Positions 18,669 to 27,315 of a DNA stretch of 46,247 nucleotides are shown here, piece after piece. Source of the DNA: Acidobacteriota bacterium (GTDB lineage Bacteria; Acidobacteriota; Terriglobia; Bryobacterales; Bryobacteraceae); NCBI GenBank assembly GCA_025354885.1, contig JANXLY010000279.1:1-46247 (forward strand), given 5' to 3'. A program made the translations under genes and the position numbers. How positions within the stretch are numbered: the first letter of the stretch is position 1; the number at the start of each line of letters is the position of its first letter. The notes below the pieces were generated by a model. The model was given only the letters and a program-made list of their open reading frames with translations, made no database searches and had not been told where the DNA came from.

Positions 18669-19171
18669 CAGATCTTCCTCACTTCAGAACGTTTTTCCAG
18701 CTTGCCCCGCAGCAGCTTCATCGTTCGATGAAGACGGCTTTTTACCGTCGCCACCGGAATATCCAGCTCTGCGGCAATCTCTCGCGGTTCCATCTCCTGC
18801 TGAAAACGCATAATGGTCAGCATCCGCGCCAGCGGTGGCAAACTCGCCACCGACTCGCGCAATTGCGCCATCAACAGCGGATCCGATTCCTTGGCATCCG
18901 CCGACGGTTCAGCCACTTGATCGAGTGCCGGCCCGCGACGGTATTTCAACCGGCGGATCTCATCGATCGACCGGTTTGCCGCCGTCCTCCGCAGCCAGTT
19001 GCGGGCATGATCTTCGGTCTCAATGCCCGCCAGATTTTCGTGCAGACTCAGAAAAACATCCTGTGTCAGGTCCTCAGCCACAGCCCGGTTGCCTAATGCG
19101 CGCAATGTGATCGAGAACACCATACCCTGGTGCCGCTCAACCAGATCACTGAAGCTTGGCAAAGAACCCAT
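18668..19171 (-). CDS. ECF-type RNA polymerase sigma factor
   Basis: A 167-residue sigma-70 family extracytoplasmic-function sigma factor. Region 2 (about 10-75) shows VFSITLRALGNRAVAEDLTQ followed by DVFLSLHENL and NWLRRTAANRSIDEIRR. Region 4 (about 110-160) shows LPPLARMLTIMRFQQEMEPR and IAAELDIPVATVKSRLHRTM, the helix-turn-helix that reads the -35 element. It should direct transcription of its own operon and perhaps envelope genes. It is followed by its probable anti-sigma gene with a one-base overlap, and proC lies 43 bp upstream on the same strand. Confidence 0.93.
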   Translation of the reverse strand: MGSLPSFSDLVERHQGMVFSITLRALGNRAVAEDLTQDVFLSLHENLAGIETEDHARNWLRRTAANRSIDEIRRLKYRRGPALDQVAEPSADAKESDPLLMAQLRESVASLPPLARMLTIMRFQQEMEPREIAAELDIPVATVKSRLHRTMKLLRGKLEKRSEVRKI

Positions 19172-19214
19172 CTGCTAGTCCATACGCACGAGATTTGCGA
19201 TCGAATGCACTGAT

Positions 19215-20054
19215 TTAGCTTTTTCCTTTGCCGAGTTGCTCGACAATCCTCGTTGCCTCTTCTACTGCGCGTGCCAATACGCTGCGAATCTTGCCGTCTT
19301 CGAGCATCAGCAATCCGCCGATCGTGCATCCCGCCGGGGTCGTGACGTCGTCGCGCAACGCAGCCGGATGCCGGCCAGTCTGCTGCACCATCTTCGCGGA
19401 ACCCAGCATCGTCTGGGCCACCAGTTCCATCGCCAGATCTCGAGGCAATCCAACCCGTACCCCCGCGTCAGCCAGCGATTCCATCACCAGATACATATAG
19501 GCTGGCCCAGACCCGCTCAGCGCCGTAATCGCATTGAAGTAGTGTTCTTCCACCTCAAGCGCCTTGCCCACACTCAGAAAAATCTTCTGCGCCACTTCAA
19601 GATGCTTCTCCGTGGCCCAGCGCCCGCCGCAATACACCGTAATGCCGTGACCCACAAGACACGGCGTGTTTGGCATCGCTCTGACAACCGCATTCTCGGC
19701 CCCGAGAAACTCCTCAAAACGCGCGGTCGTAACGCCCGCCAGCACGCTGATCAGCAGTGCATCCTTACGCATCCCGGCCTGTTTCAATCTGTCGGCCACC
19801 TTCTGCGCCTGCGCAGGCTTGACGGCGATCAAAAGGATCTCGGCATCCGCAACAAGTTCTTCGTATTCACGCACCGTCGTGATACCAAGGCTCTGCGCAA
19901 CTTCGACGCAACTCGCTTCCGTCTTCGCCGTCGCCCACGCTTGCTGGCGCGTCAAAAGCCCATGATTGAGCATCCCTTTCAGGAGCGCGCTTCCCATCAC
20001 GCCCGCACCAATCACGCCTAGTGTTCTTCCCGAACTCAGCAATGCTTCACTCAT
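19215..20054 (-). CDS. proC: Pyrroline-5-carboxylate reductase
   Basis: A 279-residue cytoplasmic enzyme that reduces pyrroline-5-carboxylate to proline using NAD(P)H. The N-terminal dinucleotide fold reads LGVIGAGVMGSALLKGML (about 13-30). The family motifs RAMPNTPCLVGHGITVYC (about 125-142) and ALSGSGPAYMYLVMESLADA (about 178-197) are intact, as is DDVTTPAGCTIGGL near the end. Length is normal. It is upstream of the ECF sigma gene on the same strand (43 bp apart) and may be cotranscribed. Confidence 0.95.
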   Translation of the reverse strand: MSEALLSSGRTLGVIGAGVMGSALLKGMLNHGLLTRQQAWATAKTEASCVEVAQSLGITTVREYEELVADAEILLIAVKPAQAQKVADRLKQAGMRKDALLISVLAGVTTARFEEFLGAENAVVRAMPNTPCLVGHGITVYCGGRWATEKHLEVAQKIFLSVGKALEVEEHYFNAITALSGSGPAYMYLVMESLADAGVRVGLPRDLAMELVAQTMLGSAKMVQQTGRHPAALRDDVTTPAGCTIGGLLMLEDGKIRSVLARAVEEATRIVEQLGKGKS

Positions 20055-20110
20055 ATGCCAATCTTGCCAGCAATCGTTTGAATCCGCTCGCCTAAAATAT
20101 CTAGCAGGTC

Positions 20111-20641
20111 ATGCTGCCTGAGATCCACTTTCGCTCCCTCACCGAAGATGACTTCGAACTCTTGCACACCTGGCTCAATCAACCCCTCGTCCGCGAGTTC
20201 TACCAGAAAGAAGCCATCACACTCGCCGAAGTGGATGCTCACTATCGCCCAAGGCTTTCACAGCAATGGCCTACCCGCTGCTTGTTCGCAATGTTCCAGG
20301 AAGAGCCCTTCGCCTACTTACAGACCTATACACTCGCCGCCTGGCCAGACTACGCAGCCCTGCTGCAACTCGACCACGGGGTCAGTATCGATTTCTACAT
20401 TGGGGAGCCAGGCTACCTCGGCAAAGGCTTGGGCCGAGCCATGCTAACACAATTTCTCGCTCAGGTGCTCTGGGTACTTTACCCCGCTGAATCCCGCTGC
20501 TACCTGGCGCACACCGCCTCCAATCACCGTGCCCTCAACGCGTCAAAGGCGTCTGGCTTTCGGTATTTACGGGACTTTATAGAAGAAGGACAAACTATGA
20601 CTCTGCTTGTTTTTGCACGAGAGACATCCGATTTCGATTGA
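20111..20641 (+). CDS. GNAT acetyltransferase, AAC(6')/siderophore-acetylase-like
   Basis: A 176-residue acetyltransferase. The pattern FRSLTEDDFELLHTWLNQP at the start, then VSIDFYIGEPGYLGKGLG (about 96-113, the acetyl-CoA loop) and NHRALNASKASGFRYLRDF (about 138-156), is that of the group that holds AAC(6') aminoglycoside acetyltransferases and hydroxylysine/siderophore acetylases. The real substrate cannot be deduced. It is divergent from proC with a 56-bp gap, and it stands alone. Confidence 0.85.
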   Translation: MLPEIHFRSLTEDDFELLHTWLNQPLVREFYQKEAITLAEVDAHYRPRLSQQWPTRCLFAMFQEEPFAYLQTYTLAAWPDYAALLQLDHGVSIDFYIGEPGYLGKGLGRAMLTQFLAQVLWVLYPAESRCYLAHTASNHRALNASKASGFRYLRDFIEEGQTMTLLVFARETSDFD

Positions 20642-20716
20642 CTCTTTCGTCAACTGGATCTATTCTTGATATCGCGAGCCTGGTGGCTCCAACATGCAAA
20701 ATCCCTCCAAACCAAC

Positions 20717-20733
20717 TTAGAGCGCCGCTCTAA
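20717..20733. repeat. Short perfect hairpin upstream of the SPFH gene
   Basis: TTAGAGC (20717-20723) and GCTCTAA (20727-20733) make a 7-bp stem with a 3-nt loop, 76 bp past the acetyltransferase stop and 51 bp before the SPFH start. It has no T-tract, so it may be a weak terminator or a leader structure. Confidence 0.4.
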
Positions 20734-20784
20734 ATTCTCCCAACCCAAACGTACATTTTGAAACTCTGAAAGGAAAACAATCCC

Positions 20785-22698
20785 ATGTGGATCATTGTTC
20801 TGGCCATTGCTGCGGGACTATGTCTGTTCGTCGCATCGGCCGTCTATCTGCTGTCTTTCCATCGTATTGGCCCGAGTGAAATCGGGCTCGTTACCAAGCG
20901 TTTCTCAGCCAAAAAGCTGAGCGACGACAACCTCATCGCCTTTAGCGGTGAAGCCGGCTATCAGGCCGAATTGCTAATGCCCGGGCTCCGCTTCCGCCTC
21001 TGGCCGCTCTATGCGGTGCAGCGCTTCCCCTGGGTCCAGATCCCTGCCGGTCAAATCGGTGTCGTACTCGCACAGGTCGGTCATTCGCTGCCCGTTGGCG
21101 CAAAGAGCGCAGTCTACAAGGATGTCTTCGGACAATTCACAGACCTCGATGCCTTTATCCGCGAAGGTGGACAGAAAGGCGTCCAGCGTCCGGTGTTGTC
21201 TCCTGGCACCACGCTACCCCTGCATCCGGTAGCCTTCATGGTGATCACCCGCGACCGTAGTTACGGGCTGGCCCTGAACCCCGAACTCAATGCCGCCCGT
21301 GGCCCAATCACGCCCGCCAGCTTCAATCTGCGCGCAGAAGATTTTGAGGTGCTCCAGATCCGTCGCGGCAATGATGCACGCGACATCATCGGCATCGTCA
21401 ATACTCTCGAGGGCGGCCCGCTTCCCTCAGGCGACATCTCCAGTCGTCTCAGCGGCTTTAGAGACGTCGTCGAAATGGAGACTGGCTCTGCCACAGACCA
21501 GGACATCATCGAAGTCCTCTTTGGTGCCAAGAACCATCTCCACAACAACTACCAGGACTTCCAGGCCTTTCTCGATCATGGCGGTCGCATTGGCCTGCAG
21601 CACGACCCGATTCTCTACGGTGCCTACACCATCAATCCGTTTCTGGTCCGCATCGAACTCGTTCCCATGCTCGTCATCGAGCAGGGCCAGGTCGCGGTGA
21701 TCAAAAGCTATGTCGGCTTGCCGCCCAAAGACATGTCTGGTGCGGAATTCAAGTTCGGTACTCTCGTTCGCCCCGGTCACCGTGGCATCTGGCAGGAGCC
21801 ATTGCGCACCGGCAAGTATCCGATCAACCCCTATTGCTACAAGGCTGAAATCGTCCCTACTGCGATCCTCACCCTCAACTGGGCCGAGCGCATTTCCGCC
21901 GCTCATCACCTCGACAGCAAACTCGAAACGATTACGGCCAAGAGCGCCGAAGGCTTTATCTTCCGCATCGACTTGCAGGTACAGATTCACGTTCCGGACA
22001 CCCGCGCTCCGCGCGTCATCTCAACCGTTGGCACCATCAACAATCTTGTCGATGAGGTGCTGCAGGCCGCCGTTGGCAACCACTTCCGCGACACCCTGCA
22101 ATCGATGCCCGCCATCGACTTCATCGAAAAGCGCAAAGAGGTGCAACGTGTCGCCTTTGAGCGCATCTCCGAACAGCTCTCGATCTACTTTGTAGAAACC
22201 AAAGGTGTCTACATCCAGGACGTTCTCTTCCCTGAAGACCTCGTCAAGGTGCTTACCACCCGCGAAATCGCCAAGCAGGAGATTGCGACTTTCGAGCAGC
22301 AGCGGCAGGCTCAAGACCAGCGCATCCGCATGGAACAGGCGCGCGGTACCGCCGACATGCAGGCTGAACTTGCCAAGTCTGCTGTGGGTGTCAACATCAA
22401 GACCAACCAGGCCAGCGCTCGTCGCGCCGAGGCCGAAGGCGAAAGCTATTACATCGAGCAGACCGGCAAGGCCAAGGGCGCTGAAGTACTCGCCGTTGGT
22501 CTGGCGAAGGCCGAATCCTACGATGCGCAGGTCAAGAGTTTTGGTGCCAACGCCACAGCTTTTGTCAACGCAATCGATGCGCTATCCAAGAGCGGCAATC
22601 GCTTCGTCCCCGAGATTCTCGTCTCGGGTGGCGGTGCAGGCGCCTTCGACGGCCTTGCGGCCACGCTGATGAAGTATCTCGGCGAACGTAAAGCCTAA
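20785..22698 (+). CDS. SPFH/band-7 (flotillin-like) membrane protein
   Basis: A 637-residue protein with one N-terminal membrane anchor (about 1-25, [20 protein letters not shown]). An SPFH/band-7 region follows, with [14 protein letters not shown] and a later [19 protein letters not shown] near 395-410. A long charged coiled coil spans about 485-590 ([20 protein letters not shown], then [20 protein letters not shown]), and the tail is Gly-rich. Such proteins oligomerise in membrane microdomains. A GAAAGGA ribosome-binding site precedes the ATG. The stop overlaps the convergent rnhA stop by 4 bp. Confidence 0.87.
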   Translation: MWIIVLAIAAGLCLFVASAVYLLSFHRIGPSEIGLVTKRFSAKKLSDDNLIAFSGEAGYQAELLMPGLRFRLWPLYAVQRFPWVQIPAGQIGVVLAQVGHSLPVGAKSAVYKDVFGQFTDLDAFIREGGQKGVQRPVLSPGTTLPLHPVAFMVITRDRSYGLALNPELNAARGPITPASFNLRAEDFEVLQIRRGNDARDIIGIVNTLEGGPLPSGDISSRLSGFRDVVEMETGSATDQDIIEVLFGAKNHLHNNYQDFQAFLDHGGRIGLQHDPILYGAYTINPFLVRIELVPMLVIEQGQVAVIKSYVGLPPKDMSGAEFKFGTLVRPGHRGIWQEPLRTGKYPINPYCYKAEIVPTAILTLNWAERISAAHHLDSKLETITAKSAEGFIFRIDLQVQIHVPDTRAPRVISTVGTINNLVDEVLQAAVGNHFRDTLQSMPAIDFIEKRKEVQRVAFERISEQLSIYFVETKGVYIQDVLFPEDLVKVLTTREIAKQEIATFEQQRQAQDQRIRMEQARGTADMQAELAKSAVGVNIKTNQASARRAEAEGESYYIEQTGKAKGAEVLAVGLAKAESYDAQVKSFGANATAFVNAIDALSKSGNRFVPEILVSGGGAGAFDGLAATLMKYLGERKA

Positions 22699-23138
22699 GC
22701 GGAACTCTTCTGCGTTTTAGCTGCCATCACTGCCAGCTCATCGCAGCGGTTGTTGTCCGGGTGGTCGGCATGACCTTTAGTCCACTTCCAGGTGGCATCA
22801 TGCCGTTCCACCTGGGCATCCAGTTCTTCCCAGAGATCTTGATTCTTCACTGGCTTCTTGTCCTTCGTACGCCAGTTGTTGCGCTTCCAGCCATGGATCC
22901 ATTCCGTGATTCCTTTACGCACATATTCGGAATCGGTTGTGATCGTTACCTGACATCGTTCTTTGAGCAGCTTCAACCCTTCCACCGCCGCCCGCAATTC
23001 CATTCGGTTATTGGTCGAAGGTGATTCTGCCCCGTAAATTTCTTTGCTGTGCGCCCCAAAACGCAACACTGCCGCCCACCCGCCTGGTCCAGGATTGCCT
23101 GAACAGGCTCCATCTGTAATCAATTCCACCTGCTTCAT
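22695..23138 (-). CDS. rnhA: Ribonuclease HI
   Basis: A 147-residue cytoplasmic enzyme that cuts the RNA strand of RNA-DNA hybrids. All catalytic carboxylates are visible: Asp in [19 protein letters not shown] (start), Glu in [13 protein letters not shown], Asp in [11 protein letters not shown] and Asp in [11 protein letters not shown] near the C-terminus. The [20 protein letters not shown] stretch matches the basic protrusion of the E. coli enzyme. Its ATG overlaps the stop of the dus gene by 4 bp, so the two are coupled. Confidence 0.95.
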   Translation of the reverse strand: MKQVELITDGACSGNPGPGGWAAVLRFGAHSKEIYGAESPSTNNRMELRAAVEGLKLLKERCQVTITTDSEYVRKGITEWIHGWKRNNWRTKDKKPVKNQDLWEELDAQVERHDATWKWTKGHADHPDNNRCDELAVMAAKTQKSSA

Positions 23139-24157
23139 GCCGCGACAACTTCCTCCTCTTGTTGTTCTGCAAAAAACTGCTCCACTGCATCAATGATCTG
23201 CCGGGCCTCGTGATGCTTGTAGATCCCCGATCGCAAATGCGCACCGTTCCGCACCCCGTGTGTAAAGTAACTGGTGAACTGCTTCATCTTGCCCACAGCT
23301 TCCGGCCAATCTGTTTCTTCGAGCATCGTGAAGTAGCGCTTCATGATTTCGTAGCGGTCGGATTGAGCGGGCTGCCAGTAGGTCCCCGTCGCAAGGTATT
23401 CACTGATCTGCCGAAAGATCCACGGATTGTAGCTCGCAGCGCGCCCTACCATTACGGCGTCGCAGTTGGTCAATTCAATCATGCGGACTGCGTCTTCCGG
23501 GGTGATGATGTCGCCGTTGCCAATGACAGGAATCTTGACGGCCGCTTTCAGTTCAGCGATACGGGTCCAGTCGGCTTTACCGGCATAACCCTGTTCACGT
23601 GTGCGTGGATGCAGCGCAATGGCCGCGAGACCCAGATCTTCGGCAATCTTGCCCATCTGCACGTGCACCAGCTCATGGTCATTCCATCCGGCACGGAACT
23701 TCATCGTCAGCGGAATCTGGATTGCCGACTTCACGGCTTTCAGAATGTTGACGATCAGCGGCAAGTCGCGCAGACAGCCAGAGCCACCATTGCAACGAAC
23801 GACTTTTTTGACAGGACAGCCAAAGTTGATATCGACAAAGTCAAAGCCCAGCGCCTCGCAGTGCCTCGCCGCATCGGCCATCACTTGCGGATCCGACCCA
23901 AACAGTTGCGACGAGATCGGATGCTCTTCCGGTTCAAAACACAAATAGCGTTTTTCGGTTTTGGAAGGCTTCTTCGACCGCACACTCGCAACCACTCCGT
24001 GGCTGGATGTAAATTCAGTCATAATCAGCCCGCAGCCACCCTGATCACGAATCAGGCGGCGAAACACGGTATCGGTAACGCCCGCCATAGGCGCAAGTAC
24101 AGTGGCAGGAATGATATTTGTGGAGCCAATTGGAAAACTGGCTGGGAAAGCACGCAT
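23135..24157 (-). CDS. dusB: tRNA-dihydrouridine synthase (DusB-like)
   Basis: A 340-residue flavoenzyme that reduces uridine to dihydrouridine in tRNA. The TIM-barrel start [17 protein letters not shown] (about 20-36), the FMN/tRNA motif [20 protein letters not shown] (about 108-127) with the active Cys, and [16 protein letters not shown] (about 178-193) are clear. DusB rather than DusA or DusC is suggested by the [11 protein letters not shown] context but is not certain. It is followed by rnhA with a 4-bp overlap. Confidence 0.92.
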   Translation of the reverse strand: MRAFPASFPIGSTNIIPATVLAPMAGVTDTVFRRLIRDQGGCGLIMTEFTSSHGVVASVRSKKPSKTEKRYLCFEPEEHPISSQLFGSDPQVMADAARHCEALGFDFVDINFGCPVKKVVRCNGGSGCLRDLPLIVNILKAVKSAIQIPLTMKFRAGWNDHELVHVQMGKIAEDLGLAAIALHPRTREQGYAGKADWTRIAELKAAVKIPVIGNGDIITPEDAVRMIELTNCDAVMVGRAASYNPWIFRQISEYLATGTYWQPAQSDRYEIMKRYFTMLEETDWPEAVGKMKQFTSYFTHGVRNGAHLRSGIYKHHEARQIIDAVEQFFAEQQEEEVVAA

Positions 24158-24230
24158 CTTTTTCTATTATGAGGGGTTTCAACGTTAGACTACGGGAAAC
24201 GAGTCACTCAGTTGTGACGTCAGGAGATGT

Positions 24231-25220
24231 ATGAACGCGAAGATCGTGATGGCATTTGTTGGTGGAGCGGCGATTGCCGCTGTCTTCGCATTCTTTTTGA
24301 CGAAGCAGGCAGATTCGAAGTCTGAGCCCTCTTCCGCACAGGCCACGGCACCAGCAATTACGGAGCGCGCCGTAGCGGGTTCCACGGGGAACGCTGCGGA
24401 CATCGCTGCTGGCATGGAGGCCGTTCGGCCCCGACCGGTAGAATCGGCCCGTCGCGATATACGTTTGCCTAAGCCTGCCCCGGTGCTTGTGCGGAAGGGT
24501 AGCGTTGCTGAGCCCGTCAAGACCGCAACAGATTCCGCTTCTACCATTGCTTCTTCCGATTCCGGCGTTGTGTTGCCTTCCTTCTCGACTGGCAGCAGCA
24601 ATCCATCCAGTGTGGATGCTACGAAGCATGAGGATCCAAAGCGCTCCGAAGTCCAGCCTCCGGATCCCGTGTCGAAGCAGGCTCCTCGCACGCCTGAAAC
24701 GGTTACGATCCCTGCTGGCACTAGTATTAGCGTCCGCATCAACACCACTCTCAATTCAGAAAAGAACGTTGCCGGTGATACCTTCACTGCCGTTCTGGAC
24801 GCACCGCTGGTTGTGAACGACATCGTGCTCGCCGAGCGTGGCGCAAAGGTAGAAGGCAAAGTAGTTGAAGTTGAGAAGAGTGGACGCGTGAAGGGCTTGG
24901 GCCGTCTCACGATTGGCTTGACGAAAATCCAGTTGAGCGATGGACAACGAGTGGATGTGACTACCGATGCCTGGGAACGAGAGGCAGAGAGCACGAAGAA
25001 AGCCGACGTGGCTAAGGTAGGTGTGATGACCGCAATTGGGGCTGCGATTGGCGCGATTGCTGGGGGCGGCAAAGGCGCAGCGGTTGGCGCCGGCACGGGT
25101 GCCGGTGCGGGCACGGGTGTTGTGCTTGCGACCAAAGGCAAAGCAGCACAAATTGATGTGGAGACAAGAATCCCGTTTCGTTTAAGCAGCCCGCTGACGG
25201 TGACGGAGAAGATTCGCTAA
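24231..25220 (+). CDS. Membrane-anchored glycine-zipper envelope protein, unknown function
   Basis: A 329-residue protein with an N-terminal membrane anchor or signal (about 4-22, IVMAFVGGAAIAAVFAFFL), a low-complexity Ser/Pro/Ala region (about 25-155), a beta-rich domain (about 160-250) that begins VTIPAGTSISVRINTTLNS and includes AERGAKVEGKVVEVEKSGRV, then a Gly/Ala-rich zipper (about 265-305, IGAAIGAIAGGGKGAAVGAG). The beta domain resembles pilus-assembly or VirB10-like fragments found in many acidobacterial proteins. It is probably periplasmic and membrane attached. An AGGAGATGT ribosome-binding site lies just before the ATG. Confidence 0.75.
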   Translation: MNAKIVMAFVGGAAIAAVFAFFLTKQADSKSEPSSAQATAPAITERAVAGSTGNAADIAAGMEAVRPRPVESARRDIRLPKPAPVLVRKGSVAEPVKTATDSASTIASSDSGVVLPSFSTGSSNPSSVDATKHEDPKRSEVQPPDPVSKQAPRTPETVTIPAGTSISVRINTTLNSEKNVAGDTFTAVLDAPLVVNDIVLAERGAKVEGKVVEVEKSGRVKGLGRLTIGLTKIQLSDGQRVDVTTDAWEREAESTKKADVAKVGVMTAIGAAIGAIAGGGKGAAVGAGTGAGAGTGVVLATKGKAAQIDVETRIPFRLSSPLTVTEKIR

Positions 25221-25235
25221 AGCCTGCTGCTGGGT

Positions 25236-25241
25236 TATAAT
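25236..25241 (+). promoter_or_regulatory. Probable -10 box of the tRNA-Thr promoter
   Basis: A perfect TATAAT lies 23 bp before the tRNA. The -35 partner, 17 bp further upstream (25213-25218), is TTCGCT and matches the consensus only partly. It would give a start about 17 bases before the mature tRNA. Confidence 0.6.
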
Positions 25242-25264
25242 GAGAGAGTTGAACGCCCCTCGGT

Positions 25265-25340
25265 GCCGGTATAGCTCAGTTGGTAGAGCGCCTGATTTGT
25301 AATCAGATGGTCGTTGGTTCGATTCCGACTACCGGCTCCA
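25265..25340 (+). tRNA. tRNA-Thr(TGT)
   Basis: A 76-nt cloverleaf with encoded CCA. The acceptor stem is GCCGGTA/TACCGGC, the D-stem GCTC/GAGC, the anticodon loop TTTGTAA with anticodon TGT, the T-arm GTTGG-TTCGATT-CCGAC, and the discriminator is T. The first pair of the anticodon stem (27-43) is a C-A mismatch; all other stem positions pair, including one G-U in the T-stem. Confidence 0.96.
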
Positions 25341-25420
25341 AATAAGCCTTTCTGGTCTCAATCCCTTCCATTTTCCTCCGCCGCGCACAACGACTCATCC
25401 CGCTGTGTTACATTGCCCCC

Positions 25421-26293
25421 ATGAACCGAAGCTCGAAAGTACGTCTCTTCGTTGGCGCGATGTTCCTCGTCGGCGTCTTCGCGGCCTACACCTACCAGGC
25501 CACTCCTCCACCGGTGCTGACCATCGAAAAGGTCTACGACGACCTCTATATGATCGTGGGCGACGGCGGAAATGTCGCCGTCTACATCACCAGTGAGGGC
25601 GTAATCCTCGTAGACGACAAGTACGATCAGGACCACGCTCAGATCATGGCCCGGATTCGCAGCGTCACCAATCAGCCTGTGAAGTACATCCTGAGCACGC
25701 ATTATCATGCCGACCACAGTGGTGGTAACACGCAGTTCGCTAATGAGACCGAAATCATCTCCACCCGCAACGCTCATGACGGCATCGTCAAACACCTACA
25801 GTCGAATGCACCCAACAACATGGTCCCGGCGCGAGTGACCTTCACGGATGAATGCTCGATTTTCCTCGGCGGCAAAGAAGTCCGTTCCAAGTTTTACGGC
25901 CGGGCGCATACCAACGGCGATGCCTTTGTCTATTTCCCTGCGCATCGTTTGCTGCACTCAGGCGATAATTTCTCCTCCAATCCTGCCGCTACACCCCTCA
26001 TCGACTATCCAGGTGGCGGGAGCGTCGTTGAGTGGACCAAGACTCTCGACAATGTGATGAACTCACTGGATTTTGACGAAGTGATGCCCGGCCACGGAGC
26101 GATGAGCAACAAAGTCGGCATGAAGGCATACCGCGACCGTGTCGAAGTATTGCGGAGTAAGGCCCAGGCCCTGGTCCGCGCCGGCAAGTCGCAGGAAGAC
26201 TTGGCGAAGTTGATGGAAACCGATTACAAGTGGGCACCTGGCAGCATGTTCCAAAAGTGGGCCGTCCCTGGCATGATGACAGAGCTGAAGTAG
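25421..26293 (+). CDS. MBL-fold metallo-hydrolase, membrane-anchored or exported
   Basis: A 290-residue metallo-beta-lactamase-fold protein with an N-terminal hydrophobic segment (about 6-24, VRLFVGAMFLVGVFAAYTYQ). The zinc motif HYHADHSGGN is at about 93-102, the next ligand His is in GRAHTNGD (about 165) and the bridging Asp in LHSGDNFSS (about 186), with the last His in MPGHGAMSN (about 224). It may act on small molecules in the periplasm; the substrate is unknown. It begins 81 bp after the tRNA and converges on the SMP-30 gene (19 bp apart). Confidence 0.88.
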   Translation: MNRSSKVRLFVGAMFLVGVFAAYTYQATPPPVLTIEKVYDDLYMIVGDGGNVAVYITSEGVILVDDKYDQDHAQIMARIRSVTNQPVKYILSTHYHADHSGGNTQFANETEIISTRNAHDGIVKHLQSNAPNNMVPARVTFTDECSIFLGGKEVRSKFYGRAHTNGDAFVYFPAHRLLHSGDNFSSNPAATPLIDYPGGGSVVEWTKTLDNVMNSLDFDEVMPGHGAMSNKVGMKAYRDRVEVLRSKAQALVRAGKSQEDLAKLMETDYKWAPGSMFQKWAVPGMMTELK

Positions 26294-26312
26294 CGGACGC
26301 TGCTAACTGATA

Positions 26313-27284
26313 TTAGGGCTTTTGTGTCTTGATGCGATACACACTGCCGCCTGCCGTGATGTAGAGCGTAGTTGCCTCGGCACCACGGCCGAAGCCGACA
26401 TTGGTCGGACGCTCAGGCGTGGGAAGGTAAGCAAGCTCCTCGCCGCTGGGCGAGTAGACATTGATGCCGAATCGCTTTTCATTCCGCACCGCGACAAATA
26501 AGTTCCCCGACTTATCGCATACCAAGCCGTCTGGTCCGTCCTCGGGAGCATAGTTGACCAGTCGCCGGTTGAAGCTAGCGGAACCGTCAGAGCGCAAATC
26601 GTAGGCTGACAGTTCCATGCGGCCCTTGCGGGCAGGAGTCCCTGTTGGCATCTGGTCGAATCCAAGGTGCCCATCATCATTAGTGACGACGTAGAGCGTT
26701 TTCTGATCGGGAGAAATGGCAACACCATTTGGCTTAGTGGCGTCGGTGATGATGCGGTGTACTTTGCCATCCGGGTCCAGTCGATACACAGCCATTACTG
26801 GCTGCTCGATTGCCTCCCGACCCAGGTAACGCGGATCGCTGAAATAGATGCGGCCCTGTGCATCGATCGCAAGGTCGTTGGGCGAATTGAATGGTTTGCC
26901 TTCAAATAGACCGGCAAGAATTACGCTCTTGCCCGTTGCTAGATCCGTGCGTGTAATCCGGCGTCCACCATAGTCGGCACCTTCGGCAACAACCATGCGG
27001 CCCTGCGCATCGAACTTCAATCCATTGGACATACCACTTGGGGATCGGTACACAACAGTCTTGCCTGTCCTGGGGTCGTAGCGCATGATGTGCCCGGCCT
27101 GCATGCCGGTCTGGGTTGTAAATGTGATGTCACTGAAAAACACAGTTCCGTCGGGCGCAACCGCGACGCCTTCGGTCAGGTGGCCGCCTTCAAAGATCTT
27201 TTCCAGCTTCGCCCCAGGAGCAAAGACCTGCCCCATCATTTGCGTGGCGGTGAGTATCACGAGCAGTCCGACAGATGGTTTCAT
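26313..27284 (-). CDS. Exported SMP-30/gluconolactonase-like beta-propeller protein
   Basis: A 323-residue protein with a signal peptide (about 1-19). The SMP-30/LRE pattern is clear: EGVAVAPDGTVFFSDI (about 38-53), GLKFDAQGRMVVAEG, FNSPNDLAIDAQGRIYFSDP (metal-binding Asn/Asp), PNGVAISPDQKTLYV and PDGLVCDKSGNLFVAV. These six-bladed propellers bind a divalent metal and act as lactonases. The sugar or lactone is unknown. It is divergent from the dehydrogenase gene, only 31 bp away, so the two share a promoter region. Confidence 0.88.
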   Translation of the reverse strand: MKPSVGLLVILTATQMMGQVFAPGAKLEKIFEGGHLTEGVAVAPDGTVFFSDITFTTQTGMQAGHIMRYDPRTGKTVVYRSPSGMSNGLKFDAQGRMVVAEGADYGGRRITRTDLATGKSVILAGLFEGKPFNSPNDLAIDAQGRIYFSDPRYLGREAIEQPVMAVYRLDPDGKVHRIITDATKPNGVAISPDQKTLYVVTNDDGHLGFDQMPTGTPARKGRMELSAYDLRSDGSASFNRRLVNYAPEDGPDGLVCDKSGNLFVAVRNEKRFGINVYSPSGEELAYLPTPERPTNVGFGRGAEATTLYITAGGSVYRIKTQKP

Positions 27285-27315
27285 TTGAGTGCGATATTAT
27301 CACGTGGAGTTATTT

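Noticed and set aside
27289..27315. GTG start giving a nine-residue longer dehydrogenase
   Set aside because: The ATG at 27316 has a well-placed GGAG and gives the normal family N-terminus.
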